From NORP110 sp051251595 (GTDB taxonomy: Bacteria; Pseudomonadota; Alphaproteobacteria; Rhodobacterales; Rhodobacteraceae): a stretch of 64,000 nucleotides of DNA. The translations under genes and the position numbers were made by a program. The notes under the pieces were generated by a model. That model was not told where the DNA came from, did no database searches, and saw only the letters and a program-made list of their open reading frames with translations. The stretch covers positions 62,001-126,000 of the forward strand of contig JBPOFA010000004.1 in assembly GCA_051251595.1 (NCBI GenBank), read 5' to 3'. Shown here one piece after another: positions 17,835 through 26,227 of the stretch (positions within the stretch are counted from its first letter, which is position 1; each line of letters starts with the position of its first letter).

Positions 17835-17850
17835 ACTGCAAATTTGCAGT
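17835..17850. promoter_or_regulatory. 16-bp perfect palindrome in the tctD/tctC promoter region
   Basis: ACTGCAAATTTGCAGT is identical to its reverse complement. It is centred 71 bases upstream of the tctC start and 100 bases upstream of the divergent tctD start. The position and symmetry suit binding of a dimeric regulator, most simply phosphorylated TctD, although OmpR-type regulators more often bind direct repeats. Confidence 0.55.
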
Positions 17851-17912
17851 GCAAGGGCGGGCGCCGGGCGGCCTGACGGCCCGGGGGAAATATCAATGTG
17901 GAGGAAAATCAT

Positions 17913-18902
17913 ATGATCTTTAAAGCAACCCGTATTACGTTGGCGGCCGCCTTTCTTGGCGTGTCGGCCTTTGGCGCTTCGGCGCAGGGCTTTACGCCGG
18001 AAAACCCCGAATGCATCGCGCCGGCCAATCCTGGGGGCGGTTGGGATTTCACCTGTCGTCAGGTTGGGAAGTCGCTGCAGGATCTGGGCATGCTCGACAA
18101 GACCATGCAGGTCGTGAACCTTGCCGGTGGCGGCGGTGGCGTGGCGTTTGCAGAAGTTGTGAACAAGCGCAGCGAAGACAATGATCTGATCGTGGCGGCT
18201 TCTGCGGCGACAGCGACCCGTCTGGCGCAGGGGGCTTATCCCGGCAACACGATGGATCAGGTGCGCTGGCTGGCTGCGATTGGTGCGGATTACGGTGTGA
18301 TTGCCGTGGCCGCTGACAGCGAGATTGCAGATCTGCCCGCTTTGCTGGACCAGATCAAGAATGACCCAAGCTCTGTTTCTGTTGCTGGCGGGTCTGCTGT
18401 TGGGGGCTGGGACCATCTTAAGGTTCTGATCGCGGCAAATGCCTATGGCATCGATGACGTGCGTTCGGTCAAATACATCGCCTTTGATGGAGGTGGTGAA
18501 GCGGTCACACAGGTTCTCGCCGGGTCGGTTCAGGCGTTCAGTGGTGACATCTCTGAGGCCAAAGGCTTTGTCGATAGCGGGGATATCCGCGTGTTGGCGA
18601 TCTTGTCACCAGAGCGTCTTCCTGGCGATTTTGCGTCTTTCCCGACAGCGATGGAACAGGGTGTTGATGCAATCGGTGCAAACTGGCGCGGGTTTTATGC
18701 CCCCGGCAGCATGAGCGATGAGGCTTATGACGCATGGGTCGGCAAAATTGCGGATCTTTATGCGACGCCAGAGTGGAAAGAAACGATGGCTGCAAACGGC
18801 CTGGCCCCGCTGGAACTGCAAGGCGCAGCCTTTCAGGATTTCGTGGAAAACAGCGTTGCGCAAATCCAGGCCATTTCGAAAGAAATCGGCATCATCAAGT
18901 GA
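17913..18902 (+). CDS. tctC: Tripartite tricarboxylate transporter substrate-binding protein
   Basis: 329-residue periplasmic receptor with signal peptide (cleavage near ASAQG). It shows the TctC landmarks IAPANPGGGWDFTCR, NLAGGGGGVAFAEVV, SVAGGSAVGGWDHLK, FDGGGEAVTQVLAGSV and NWRGFYAP. It captures tricarboxylates or other carboxylates for TctAB. ATG 17913 is chosen because GGAGG (17900-17904) precedes it; an in-frame GTG at 17898 lies upstream of that site. Two Cys in the mature N-terminus (ECIAP and FTCRQ) could form a disulfide. A hairpin with a T run follows before tctB. Confidence 0.9.
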   Translation: MIFKATRITLAAAFLGVSAFGASAQGFTPENPECIAPANPGGGWDFTCRQVGKSLQDLGMLDKTMQVVNLAGGGGGVAFAEVVNKRSEDNDLIVAASAATATRLAQGAYPGNTMDQVRWLAAIGADYGVIAVAADSEIADLPALLDQIKNDPSSVSVAGGSAVGGWDHLKVLIAANAYGIDDVRSVKYIAFDGGGEAVTQVLAGSVQAFSGDISEAKGFVDSGDIRVLAILSPERLPGDFASFPTAMEQGVDAIGANWRGFYAPGSMSDEAYDAWVGKIADLYATPEWKETMAANGLAPLELQGAAFQDFVENSVAQIQAISKEIGIIK

Positions 18903-18926
18903 TCTGCCTGGATCTTTGATACATCA

Positions 18927-18956
18927 GGGCGCCCTGCGTGCGGGGCGCCCGTTTTT
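18927..18956 (+). terminator. Intergenic attenuator between tctC and tctB
   Basis: GGGCGCCC (18927-18934), an 8-base loop and GGGCGCCC (18943-18950) are followed by GTTTTT. This intrinsic-terminator shape lies between the receptor gene and the membrane subunits. It would let the binding protein be made in excess over the permease. Confidence 0.75.
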
Positions 18957-18983
18957 AGCACATCGACACATTTGGAGGTTCAG

Positions 18984-19415
18984 ATGAGTGACCGTATCTT
19001 TGGTGCTGTAGGTCTGTTGCTTGCCATCGGGTTTGCCTTTGCGGCATTGGCCATCGAGGAAAGCTTTTTGTCCGATGCGGTGGGGCCCAAAGCATTTCCG
19101 TTGATCATTTCAGTGATCCTTGGGCTCAGTTCCATCGTGATCGCCCTGCGCCCGGATGAAGAGCCGAAATGGCCGACCCTTGGCCGTTTGACAGAGGTGC
19201 TGGCCGCCGCTGTGGTCATGATCCTTTACGCAGAGCTGTTGCCGGAACTTGGTTTCGTCATCGCGACCGTGTTCGCGGCCGCCTATCTGACATGGCGTCT
19301 GGGGTCCGGGTTAATCGGGTCGATCCTGACCGGGCTTGGCACTTCTATCGGCATTTACGTTATTTTTCACCTCGTGTTGGGCCTGTCGCTCGCACGTGGT
19401 CCGCTCGGCTTTTAG
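18984..19415 (+). CDS. tctB: Tripartite tricarboxylate transporter small membrane subunit
   Basis: 143 residues with four predicted membrane helices (about 6-25, 38-58, 76-95 and 115-140), as expected for TctB, the poorly conserved small subunit. The start at ATG 18984 follows GGAGG (18974-18978); an in-frame ATG at 18972 overlaps that ribosome site and is rejected. It lies 10 bases before tctA. Confidence 0.85.
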   Translation: MSDRIFGAVGLLLAIGFAFAALAIEESFLSDAVGPKAFPLIISVILGLSSIVIALRPDEEPKWPTLGRLTEVLAAAVVMILYAELLPELGFVIATVFAAAYLTWRLGSGLIGSILTGLGTSIGIYVIFHLVLGLSLARGPLGF

Positions 19416-19425
19416 GGGGGCGATT

Positions 19426-20964
19426 ATGGACACGTTAACTTCACTTGCGGACGGGTTTGCCATTGCTTTGACATGGCAGAACATCCTCTTGGCGTTGCTC
19501 GGCTGTTTTCTGGGCACGATCATGGGGGCGCTTCCGGGGCTTGGGCCGTCAAACGGGGTGGCCATTCTGATCCCACTTGCCTTCACCCTGGGGCTGGGGG
19601 CGACACCGTCGCTGATCTTGCTGACCTCTGTCTATTACGGGGCTATGTATGGGGGGCGAATATCATCGATTTTATTAAACATTCCCGGCGATGAACCGGC
19701 CATGATGACCTGTCTTGACGGGCATCCCATGGCGCAAAAGGGCATGGCGGGGCAGGCGCTTTCGCTGTCCGGGATTGCATCATTTTTCGGGGCGTTTTTT
19801 GCCACCTGGGGCCTGATTTTTCTGGCACCTCAATTGGTGAAAATCGCGCTGTTGTTTGGCCCGGCAGAATATTTCGCGTTGTTTGCGCTGGCCTTTATGA
19901 CCCTTGGCGGGGTGTCTTCGACCAATCAGGCAAAATCAGCCTTTGCCGCAGCGCTGGGCATTGGTCTGGCGATGATCGGGGTGGATACCCAAACCGGTGT
20001 GCCGCGTTTCACCTTTGGCGAAGTGCATCTTTATGACGGGCTGGATTTTCTGGTGGCAATCGTCGGTCTGTTTGCCCTGTCAGAGGTTTTCATCTTTCTT
20101 GAAAACCGCCATGGCGAGGCAGATGCCGACAAAAGCAAAATGGTTGTGGGGCGTCTGACGCCGCCCTTGTCCATGATCAAGGAGACCATGCCAACCATGA
20201 TCCGATCGACCTTTTTGGGCTTTCTTGCAGGGGTTCTGCCGGGGGCTGGTGCGTCGCTTGGGTCGTTTATTTCCTATTCGGTCGAAAAGCGTCTGGTCGA
20301 CAAAGAGGGCACGTTTGGCACAGGGGATCCGCGCGGCGTTGCGGCACCTGAGGCCGGCAACAATGCTGCGGCCGGTGGCGCGCTGGTGCCGATGTTGGCG
20401 CTGGGGGTTCCCGGTTCAGGCACCACGGCGGTTCTGCTGGCGGTTCTTTTGTCGCTGAACATCACGCCGGGGCCGCTGTTGTTCAGCCAGAACCCGGATG
20501 TGGTCTGGGGGCTGATCGCGGCGCTGTTCATTGCCAACTTTATGCTGCTGGCGATGAACATCCCGATGGTGGGGTTGTTCACGCGGGTGTTGATGGTGCC
20601 GCCGCGCATCTTAATGCCGGTGGTTGCGATGGTGTCCTTTGTCGGGATCTACGGCATATCGGGGTCATCCTTTGACTTGCTTGTTATGGTCGGGTTCGGC
20701 CTGATGGGGTGGGTGCTGCGCAAACTGGACGTGCCGCTGGTGCCGATCATTCTGGGCACGCTTTTGGGCAATACGATGGAAAACAATCTGCGCCGTGCCA
20801 TTACAATCGACAATGGCGATTGGTGGACACTGGTGGACAGCCCGCTTTCGATCACGCTTTGGGTGATTGCCATTGTCGGCTTTGTCCTACCGTTGATCAT
20901 CGGGCGCAAAGTAAAAGCCCAGATGCATGAACGTCGCGACGAAGAGGGATCTATTTCCGACTGA
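19426..20964 (+). CDS. tctA: Tripartite tricarboxylate transporter large membrane subunit
   Basis: 512 residues with about twelve helices. It carries TctA motifs GALPGLGPSNGVAIL and AGVLPGAGASLGSFISY near the re-entrant loops, plus RISSILLNIPGDEPAMMT and PEAGNNAAAGGALVPMLALG. This is the sodium- or proton-coupled channel of the system. ATG 19426 begins just after the tctB stop (10-base gap, GGGGGG ribosome site); the frame stays open upstream inside tctB. A strong terminator follows. Confidence 0.93.
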   Translation: MDTLTSLADGFAIALTWQNILLALLGCFLGTIMGALPGLGPSNGVAILIPLAFTLGLGATPSLILLTSVYYGAMYGGRISSILLNIPGDEPAMMTCLDGHPMAQKGMAGQALSLSGIASFFGAFFATWGLIFLAPQLVKIALLFGPAEYFALFALAFMTLGGVSSTNQAKSAFAAALGIGLAMIGVDTQTGVPRFTFGEVHLYDGLDFLVAIVGLFALSEVFIFLENRHGEADADKSKMVVGRLTPPLSMIKETMPTMIRSTFLGFLAGVLPGAGASLGSFISYSVEKRLVDKEGTFGTGDPRGVAAPEAGNNAAAGGALVPMLALGVPGSGTTAVLLAVLLSLNITPGPLLFSQNPDVVWGLIAALFIANFMLLAMNIPMVGLFTRVLMVPPRILMPVVAMVSFVGIYGISGSSFDLLVMVGFGLMGWVLRKLDVPLVPIILGTLLGNTMENNLRRAITIDNGDWWTLVDSPLSITLWVIAIVGFVLPLIIGRKVKAQMHERRDEEGSISD

Positions 20965-20986
20965 TCACCCGACCTTAGGTTACAAA

Positions 20987-21027
20987 AAAACGCCCGTCGC
21001 CATTTGGCTGCGGGCGTTTTCGTTTTT
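20987..21027. terminator. Bidirectional terminator after tctA
   Basis: AAAACGCCCG (20987-20996) pairs with CGGGCGTTTT (21011-21020), with an inner GCCA/TGGC extension, and a further T run follows to 21027. An A run upstream makes it usable from the opposite strand, for the convergent tag gene. Confidence 0.85.
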
Positions 21028-21114
21028 GCATCTGGTGAGCGGTCTTGGTGGAGGTTTGATCCGATGCCCGGCCGTTTTCCGATGACGGGGCTTTCTGCGC
21101 CCATGCGGATAGGC

Positions 21115-21732
21115 TTAACGCGGGTGGGGCACCTCAAAACGGTCCCGCGCGGCGGCGCAATCGGCCCGCGCGGCGCAGCCATCCATATGGTCGTTCACGA
21201 TCCCTGCGGATTGCATAAAGGCGTAGATCGTGGTGGGGCCAACAAAGCTCCACCCTCTGCGTTTCAGCTCTTTGCTGAGCGCGACGGATTCAGGGGTTTG
21301 CGACGGCACGTTTGTCACGCCCGCGGGGTGGTCCTTGGGTTCATACTGCCAGACGAACGCCGCCAGCGAACCGAATTCTTCGCGCAGCTCTATCGCGCGT
21401 GCGGCGTTGTTGATGGCCGAATTGATCTTGCCCCGGTGGCGCACGATACCCGTATCGGCCATCAGGTCTTCGACCTTTTGCGCATCAAATGCGGCCACCG
21501 CATCCATATCGAAATTGGCAAACCCGGCGCGAAAATTTTCCCGTTTGTTCAGAATGGTCAGCCAGCTTAGCCCGGCCTGAAACCCCTCTAGGCAGATCTT
21601 TTCGAAAATCCAGCGGTCATCCCGCGTCGGCCGCCCCCATTCGCCGTCATGGTAGCGTGTGTAAATCTCTGTCGTGCCGGCCCATCTGCACCGGGCCGTT
21701 CCGTCAGAGCCTTGAATGATCGGGTTTTCCAT
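21115..21732 (-). CDS. tag: DNA-3-methyladenine glycosylase I
   Basis: 205 residues of the helix-hairpin-helix glycosylase TagI, which removes 3-methyladenine from DNA. Landmarks are the N-terminal zinc-binding CRWAG with YHDGEWGRP, ICLEGFQAGLSW carrying the catalytic Glu, SFVGPTTIYAFMQSAG and the terminal zinc ligands NDHMDGC. ATG 21732 matches the usual start; the open frame continues upstream to 21837 without homology. It is convergent with tctA and appears to be a single-gene housekeeping unit. Confidence 0.93.
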   Translation of the reverse strand: MENPIIQGSDGTARCRWAGTTEIYTRYHDGEWGRPTRDDRWIFEKICLEGFQAGLSWLTILNKRENFRAGFANFDMDAVAAFDAQKVEDLMADTGIVRHRGKINSAINNAARAIELREEFGSLAAFVWQYEPKDHPAGVTNVPSQTPESVALSKELKRRGWSFVGPTTIYAFMQSAGIVNDHMDGCAARADCAAARDRFEVPHPR

Positions 21733-21861
21733 GGCTATTCCTACCGCGCGAAAATTCGTGTCGCAACAGCGAAGGGGCGCCATAAAAACGGGGGACAATC
21801 TTGCAATTCTACCCGTGTCGGTGCACATCTCTGTCACGTTTAAAAATCTGGGAATTTACCG

Positions 21862-22074
21862 ATGAAAAACACAACCCTCGTTGTTCTTATGCTTGGCATG
21901 TCGCTGGCCGTTTCTGGCTGTGGCCGGTCTTCTAAGGCTGTAACAACTACGAATGTTTCAACGGTTTCGGCCGGGCAGGAATTGACGGATCTCAAAGCCG
22001 CTTATGATTCCGGCGCGATCACCGAAAAAGAATACAACAAGAAGCGCGACCAGATCCTCAAGTCCAAGAACTGA
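21862..22074 (+). CDS. Small SHOCT-domain lipoprotein
   Basis: 70 residues. A lipoprotein signal with lipobox AVSGC makes C20 the lipidated residue. The last 30 residues are a SHOCT motif (LTDLKAAYDSGAITEKEYNKKRDQIL), a short helical pair found at the ends of many small proteins and thought to mediate oligomerisation. The specific role is unknown. It is divergent from tag and probably has its own promoter. Confidence 0.8.
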   Translation: MKNTTLVVLMLGMSLAVSGCGRSSKAVTTTNVSTVSAGQELTDLKAAYDSGAITEKEYNKKRDQILKSKN

Positions 22075-22203
22075 TCGACTAAGACAAAAATAAATTTTCA
22101 GCCATCGCTGCGGCGGTGGCCTTGCCTATGGACGCCGCAAAAGCCTCTTGCCTTCGGGTGGGACCATCAAGCGGCGCATTTGATTAAAACGGGAGGGATT
22201 CAC

Positions 22204-23499
22204 ATGACCTATGCATTGGTCGGAACCGGCGCACGCCACACGATGTTCACAACGGCGGTGACCGAAACTTTTGGCGCACCGACAGACCTTGTCGGGCTGT
22301 GTGACACCAACCCTGTGCGGTTGATGCGCTCTGCCGCTTTGATCCCCGAACACGGGAATGGCGTGGCAACCTATGGGGCCGAAGATTTCGACAAAATGCT
22401 GGTTGAACAGAAACCCAAAACCGTGATCGTCACGGTTCCCGACAATCATCACCATGACTATATCGTGCGCGCGTTGCATGCGGGCTGTGACGTGATCACG
22501 GAAAAGCCGATGACCACGGATCTTGGCCGGCTCAAACAGATCATGGATGCGCAGGCCGAAACCGGGCGGAAGGTCACTGTCAGCTTTAACTATCGCTACA
22601 CCCCGGCGCGTACCCAGATCAAAGACCTGCTGAACCAGGGCGTCATTGGCGATATCACGGCGGTTGATTTCCGCTGGCATCTGGACCGGGTGCACGGGGC
22701 CGACTATTTCCGCCGCTGGCACCGCTACAAGGAAAATACCGGCGGGCTGTTGGTGCATAAATCCACGCACCATTTTGACCTTGTGAACTGGTGGCTGGAT
22801 GCGGCCCCGACCCATGTTCAGGCCAATGGCAGCCGTCAGTTCTATCGCCCCGAAACAGCCGCGCGCCTGGGTCTGGCCGATCATGGCCCCCGGTGCCATG
22901 GCTGTGGTGTTGCCTCCAAATGCGACTATGAGTTGGATCTGGAAAATGATCCCGGCCTCAAGGCGCTGTACCTCGATGCGGAATCGCAAGACGGTTATCT
23001 GCGCGACAAATGCGTGTTCGACGATGACATCACAATCGAAGACATGATGCAGCTGTCGGTCGACTATGACAGCGGCGCGATGATGACCTATTCGCTTTGC
23101 GCCTATTCCCCTTGGGAAGGGCTGGAACTGCTGTTCTACGGCACGAATGGCACGCTGTCCCACAAGCATGTGGAAGTGCACGGAGTCTTTGGCGGCAAAC
23201 GCGATGTTGCCTCTACCGACAATATGGAAACCACTTTGCATGTGGCCGGGAAAGCCCCCGAAAAGATCGATGTCTGGCATGGAGAAGGCGACCACGGCGG
23301 CGCAGATCCGGTGATGCTGGGCTATATGTTCGACGCGGAAAATGTGGGTGCTGATCCGTACAACCGCGGCTCTACCCATATCGACGGCGCATGGTCCATC
23401 CTGACGGGTATCGCGGCGAACGCCTCAATGGCGGAAAACCGGCTGGTCTCGGTGGATGAGCTGTTGAAGGAAAACGGGATCACCCTGCCGCGCGGCTAG
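22204..23499 (+). CDS. Gfo/Idh/MocA family oxidoreductase
   Basis: 431 residues. The N-terminal NAD(P) fold starts TYALVGTGARHTMF; the second-domain motif CDVITEKPMTTDL contains the family EKP lysine. Residues GGLLVHKSTHHFDLVNWWLD supply the catalytic D and H region. A Cys-rich insert CHGCGVASKCDYELD is uncommon in the family and could bind zinc. ATG 22204 follows GGGAGGG (22191-22197); the frame opens earlier at TTG 22180. Typical reactions are oxidation of a sugar or inositol hydroxyl. It is a single gene, convergent with the amidase, so no pathway is implied. Confidence 0.85.
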   Translation: MTYALVGTGARHTMFTTAVTETFGAPTDLVGLCDTNPVRLMRSAALIPEHGNGVATYGAEDFDKMLVEQKPKTVIVTVPDNHHHDYIVRALHAGCDVITEKPMTTDLGRLKQIMDAQAETGRKVTVSFNYRYTPARTQIKDLLNQGVIGDITAVDFRWHLDRVHGADYFRRWHRYKENTGGLLVHKSTHHFDLVNWWLDAAPTHVQANGSRQFYRPETAARLGLADHGPRCHGCGVASKCDYELDLENDPGLKALYLDAESQDGYLRDKCVFDDDITIEDMMQLSVDYDSGAMMTYSLCAYSPWEGLELLFYGTNGTLSHKHVEVHGVFGGKRDVASTDNMETTLHVAGKAPEKIDVWHGEGDHGGADPVMLGYMFDAENVGADPYNRGSTHIDGAWSILTGIAANASMAENRLVSVDELLKENGITLPRG

Positions 23500-23595
23500 G
23501 GGGCGCGTTCCGGAGGGGCAATCATTGCGCAGCTTAACACCTAAGGGCCGGTGCCTTTGCAAAGGGCGGTTTCAGCGATGGTGCTGGAACCTGCC

Positions 23596-25113
23596 TTAGA
23601 CGGGCACGTATTTTAATGAAAAAGGTGCCCAAATGTTTCTCCATGGGCGCGCTTCTTCAAGTTCGTAGGCAAGCTCGTACAAAAGCCGGTCATTTCCTTC
23701 TGCGGCGATAAAGTGAGAGCCTATGGGAATGCCAAGTTTAGGGCTCCAGGAAAGGGGTACGGACATGGCCGGGCATCCAGCAAAATTGATCGGTGCTGTG
23801 AATTTCAGGCGTGCTGCAATGTAAAGCAATAACTCATCAGAAAATAACTCGTCTGGGGTACGCTCGTACAAAGGTGGCGCTACGACCGCTGCGACGGGTG
23901 CTAAAAGAACGTCAAATTTCTGGAAAACATTGGCGAATACCGGCACCAGCCCATCCAGAAATGCGCGGCCCTTGGCGACTTCATCCGCAGGAATTTTCGC
24001 CGAGGCCTCGATATTGGAGGCCAGGAACCGCGTAAGCAAACCAGAGTCCATAATTGGTTTGCCAGAGGCTGACTCTACTGCGGTCTTAAGAGCGCCGACC
24101 TTGCCGCCAAAAAATTTGTTATAGGCATCGGCCATTTCATTTGCGTCCACAGGCCATGGGGTTTCTTCTACCTCGTGCCCTAAGTTTTGCATCAACAACG
24201 CCACCTTGCTTTGCGCGTTGGAAATCTCTGGGTCGGTTGCGATCAGCTTGCCATCATCCGCAATCAGACCAACCTTCAAACGTTTGTTGGACGGTCCGGT
24301 AACGTGACCCACGGGTGGAAATGGGGCGCCCGCTACGTCTTCGGTCAATGAAAACGCAAGTGCGCTGTCACGGACGGTACGGCTTAGCATTTGGTTTGTC
24401 TTGGCGATGTCGTGGCCACCATCTGCCTCTCCAGATCTCATGCGACGTCGACTTGGTTTCATTCCAAAAATACCTGTCGCAGAAGGCGGCAGGCGATTGG
24501 ACCCGGCGCCGTCCGTTCCGTGCGCCATAGGCACGATTCCGGCGGCAACGGCCACTGCTGATCCGCCGCTGGACGAAAAAACAGAATAGTCCAAATTCCA
24601 CGGATTCTTGGTGGCCCCAAAGACGTCGTTGTTTGTGATGATGAAACTCGCCAATTCTGGCACGTTGGTTTGACCAAGAATGTTGAACCCCGCCGCTTCG
24701 ACGGCCTCAACATACGCGACACTGCGCTCAGGAACATTATTCAACATGAAGCGCGACCCATCCGTACGGGGCATGCCGCCGATGTCGATCATGTCCTTCA
24801 TCAGCATCGGAACACCGGCAAATGGGGTATCAAGCGCGAATGTACCCGCCTTTGAAAACGCGCGGTCGTAGGCCGTGTTTGTCATAAAGTTCAATGCCGG
24901 ATTCATGACTTCAATCCGGCGGATTACGATCTCGACCAATTCGGTTTGGGTGAACTCTCGGGCACGTAATCGCGCGGCGAGCCCAATCGCATCTTCTTCG
25001 ATCAATTCGTCCATGCTGCGCGTCTGTGCAAGGCCTGCGACTGGCTGCATCCCGAGAACAGAGGCCGTCGCTGCGGTCGCCTTCAGAAACGATCTACGTG
25101 TATGTCCGGACAT
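23596..25113 (-). CDS. Tat-exported amidase (amidase signature family)
   Basis: 505 residues. The N-terminus has a twin-arginine signal (TRRSFLKATAATA, cleavage near AQT), so the folded enzyme is sent to the periplasm. The amidase-signature triad is visible: K106 (LMKDMIDIGG), cis-Ser S181/S182 (FSSSGGSAVAVAAG) and nucleophile S205 (GTDGAGSNRLPPS). It hydrolyses an unknown amide. ATG 25113 follows a GGGGGGAT ribosome site; earlier ATGs at 25131 and 25149 would place extra residues before the Tat motif. Monocistronic. Confidence 0.88.
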   Translation of the reverse strand: MSGHTRRSFLKATAATASVLGMQPVAGLAQTRSMDELIEEDAIGLAARLRAREFTQTELVEIVIRRIEVMNPALNFMTNTAYDRAFSKAGTFALDTPFAGVPMLMKDMIDIGGMPRTDGSRFMLNNVPERSVAYVEAVEAAGFNILGQTNVPELASFIITNNDVFGATKNPWNLDYSVFSSSGGSAVAVAAGIVPMAHGTDGAGSNRLPPSATGIFGMKPSRRRMRSGEADGGHDIAKTNQMLSRTVRDSALAFSLTEDVAGAPFPPVGHVTGPSNKRLKVGLIADDGKLIATDPEISNAQSKVALLMQNLGHEVEETPWPVDANEMADAYNKFFGGKVGALKTAVESASGKPIMDSGLLTRFLASNIEASAKIPADEVAKGRAFLDGLVPVFANVFQKFDVLLAPVAAVVAPPLYERTPDELFSDELLLYIAARLKFTAPINFAGCPAMSVPLSWSPKLGIPIGSHFIAAEGNDRLLYELAYELEEARPWRNIWAPFSLKYVPV

Positions 25114-25476
25114 TCGGTAATCCCCCCGCATTTTCTTTTTGTTGTACACCGAACGGTAAATTTTACGTAGATCAATGTTTGTTGAGGTCCAGTGCGTCGG
25201 TGTCTGCCACTGTGTAACATGGCGACGGTGCAGCCAGAATTTGGGCAGCAGGCGCGCACTGGCTCACAGTGTCAGATCACGGTCAAATTCCATTTGCAGA
25301 AGACCCGCGCCCTGTTAACACCGCGTTAACCACGCCCAAAAGCCGACCAAGTGCCATACGCTTTGCCGACAGGGTGCCGACGCATTGCAGACCGCGATTT
25401 TCCCTTGTTTCCAAGGCGTTTCCCGGCGTGCCGATCCGACGGCGGCGGGGCACCGTACGCACCCCACCGAACGGTG
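25114..25476. other. 363-base gap without a gene
   Basis: No convincing reading frame. It holds the amidase promoter region with a small inverted repeat GTAAA-T-TTTAC (25156-25166), two GTTAAC hexamers 11 bases apart (25314-25319 and 25325-25330), and a 7-bp stem GCACCGT/ACGGTGC (25450-25456 and 25471-25477) at the 3' end of the next gene. None can be assigned a role. Confidence 0.4.
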
Positions 25477-26178
25477 CTAGACTGACGCCGTTAACCCGCC
25501 GTCGACGCGCAGGTTTTGCCCGGTGATATAGCTCGACTCTTGGGACGCCAGGAACCGAATTGTGTTGGACAATTCCTCGACACGGGCATAGCGGCCCATG
25601 GGGATACGCGCGACGCGGTCAGGTTTTTCCGGCAGGCTGTCGATAAAGCCCGGCAGGACGTTGTTCATGCGGATGCCGTGGCTTGCGTATTTGGTGCTGT
25701 AGAGCTTGGTGAAATCCGCAAGACCCGCGCGGAACACGGCGGATGTGGGGAAGTCAGGGTCCGGTTCAAACACCGCAAAGGTTGAGATGTTTACAATAGA
25801 ACCAACGCCTTGCGTCTTCATGATCGGCGTGACCAGCCGAGCGATGCGGATGACATTCATCAGGTAATAGTCCATCCCCAGATGCCAATTCTCATCGGTG
25901 ATTTCCAGCAGCTCACCCTTTGGGCCGTGTCCGGCACAGTTCACAACCGCGTCGATACGGCCAAAGCGTTCCATCGTCAGGGCGACGAATTTTTCCAGAT
26001 CTTCGGGCACCAGATTGGACCCGGTGAAGCCAAGGCCACCCAGAGATTTGCCCAGGTCTTCGCCCTTGCCAGAAGATGACATCACCGCCACGTCAAACCC
26101 GGTTTCGGCCATTTTGCGGGCCGCATCCGCGCCAATACCGCTGCCGCCGCCGACAATCATTGCAATTGGTTTTGTCAT
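25477..26178 (-). CDS. SDR-fold protein with degenerate active site
   Basis: 233 residues with the SDR nucleotide motif VGGGSGIGADAAR, NCAG at 80-83 and the catalytic-Ser strand NISTF (S132). The expected YxxxK is replaced: S146 stands at the Tyr position and R150 at the Lys position (TSAVFRAGL). The rest of the fold, including RMNNVLPGF and ITGQNLRVDGG, is well kept, so this looks like a conserved variant rather than decay. It may bind NAD(P) without classical chemistry or use another acid. It is the last gene of a unit with an FAD oxidase and an enolase-superfamily enzyme. Confidence 0.82.
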   Translation of the reverse strand: MTKPIAMIVGGGSGIGADAARKMAETGFDVAVMSSSGKGEDLGKSLGGLGFTGSNLVPEDLEKFVALTMERFGRIDAVVNCAGHGPKGELLEITDENWHLGMDYYLMNVIRIARLVTPIMKTQGVGSIVNISTFAVFEPDPDFPTSAVFRAGLADFTKLYSTKYASHGIRMNNVLPGFIDSLPEKPDRVARIPMGRYARVEELSNTIRFLASQESSYITGQNLRVDGGLTASV

Positions 26179-26227
26179 CGTATTCTCCTGAAAGTCGTTA
26201 AATTTCCGTGGGTTAGGGTGTTCTGGA

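Noticed and set aside
22126..23379. 417-codon frame antisense to the Gfo/Idh/MocA gene
   Set aside because: The plus-strand gene has clear NAD(P) and EKP motifs and a good ribosome site; the antisense frame is a codon-bias shadow.
25314..25330. Paired GTTAAC hexamers as a regulator site
   Set aside because: Two short palindromic hexamers 11 bases apart can occur by chance and lie more than 140 bases from either neighbouring start; noted in the gap entry only.
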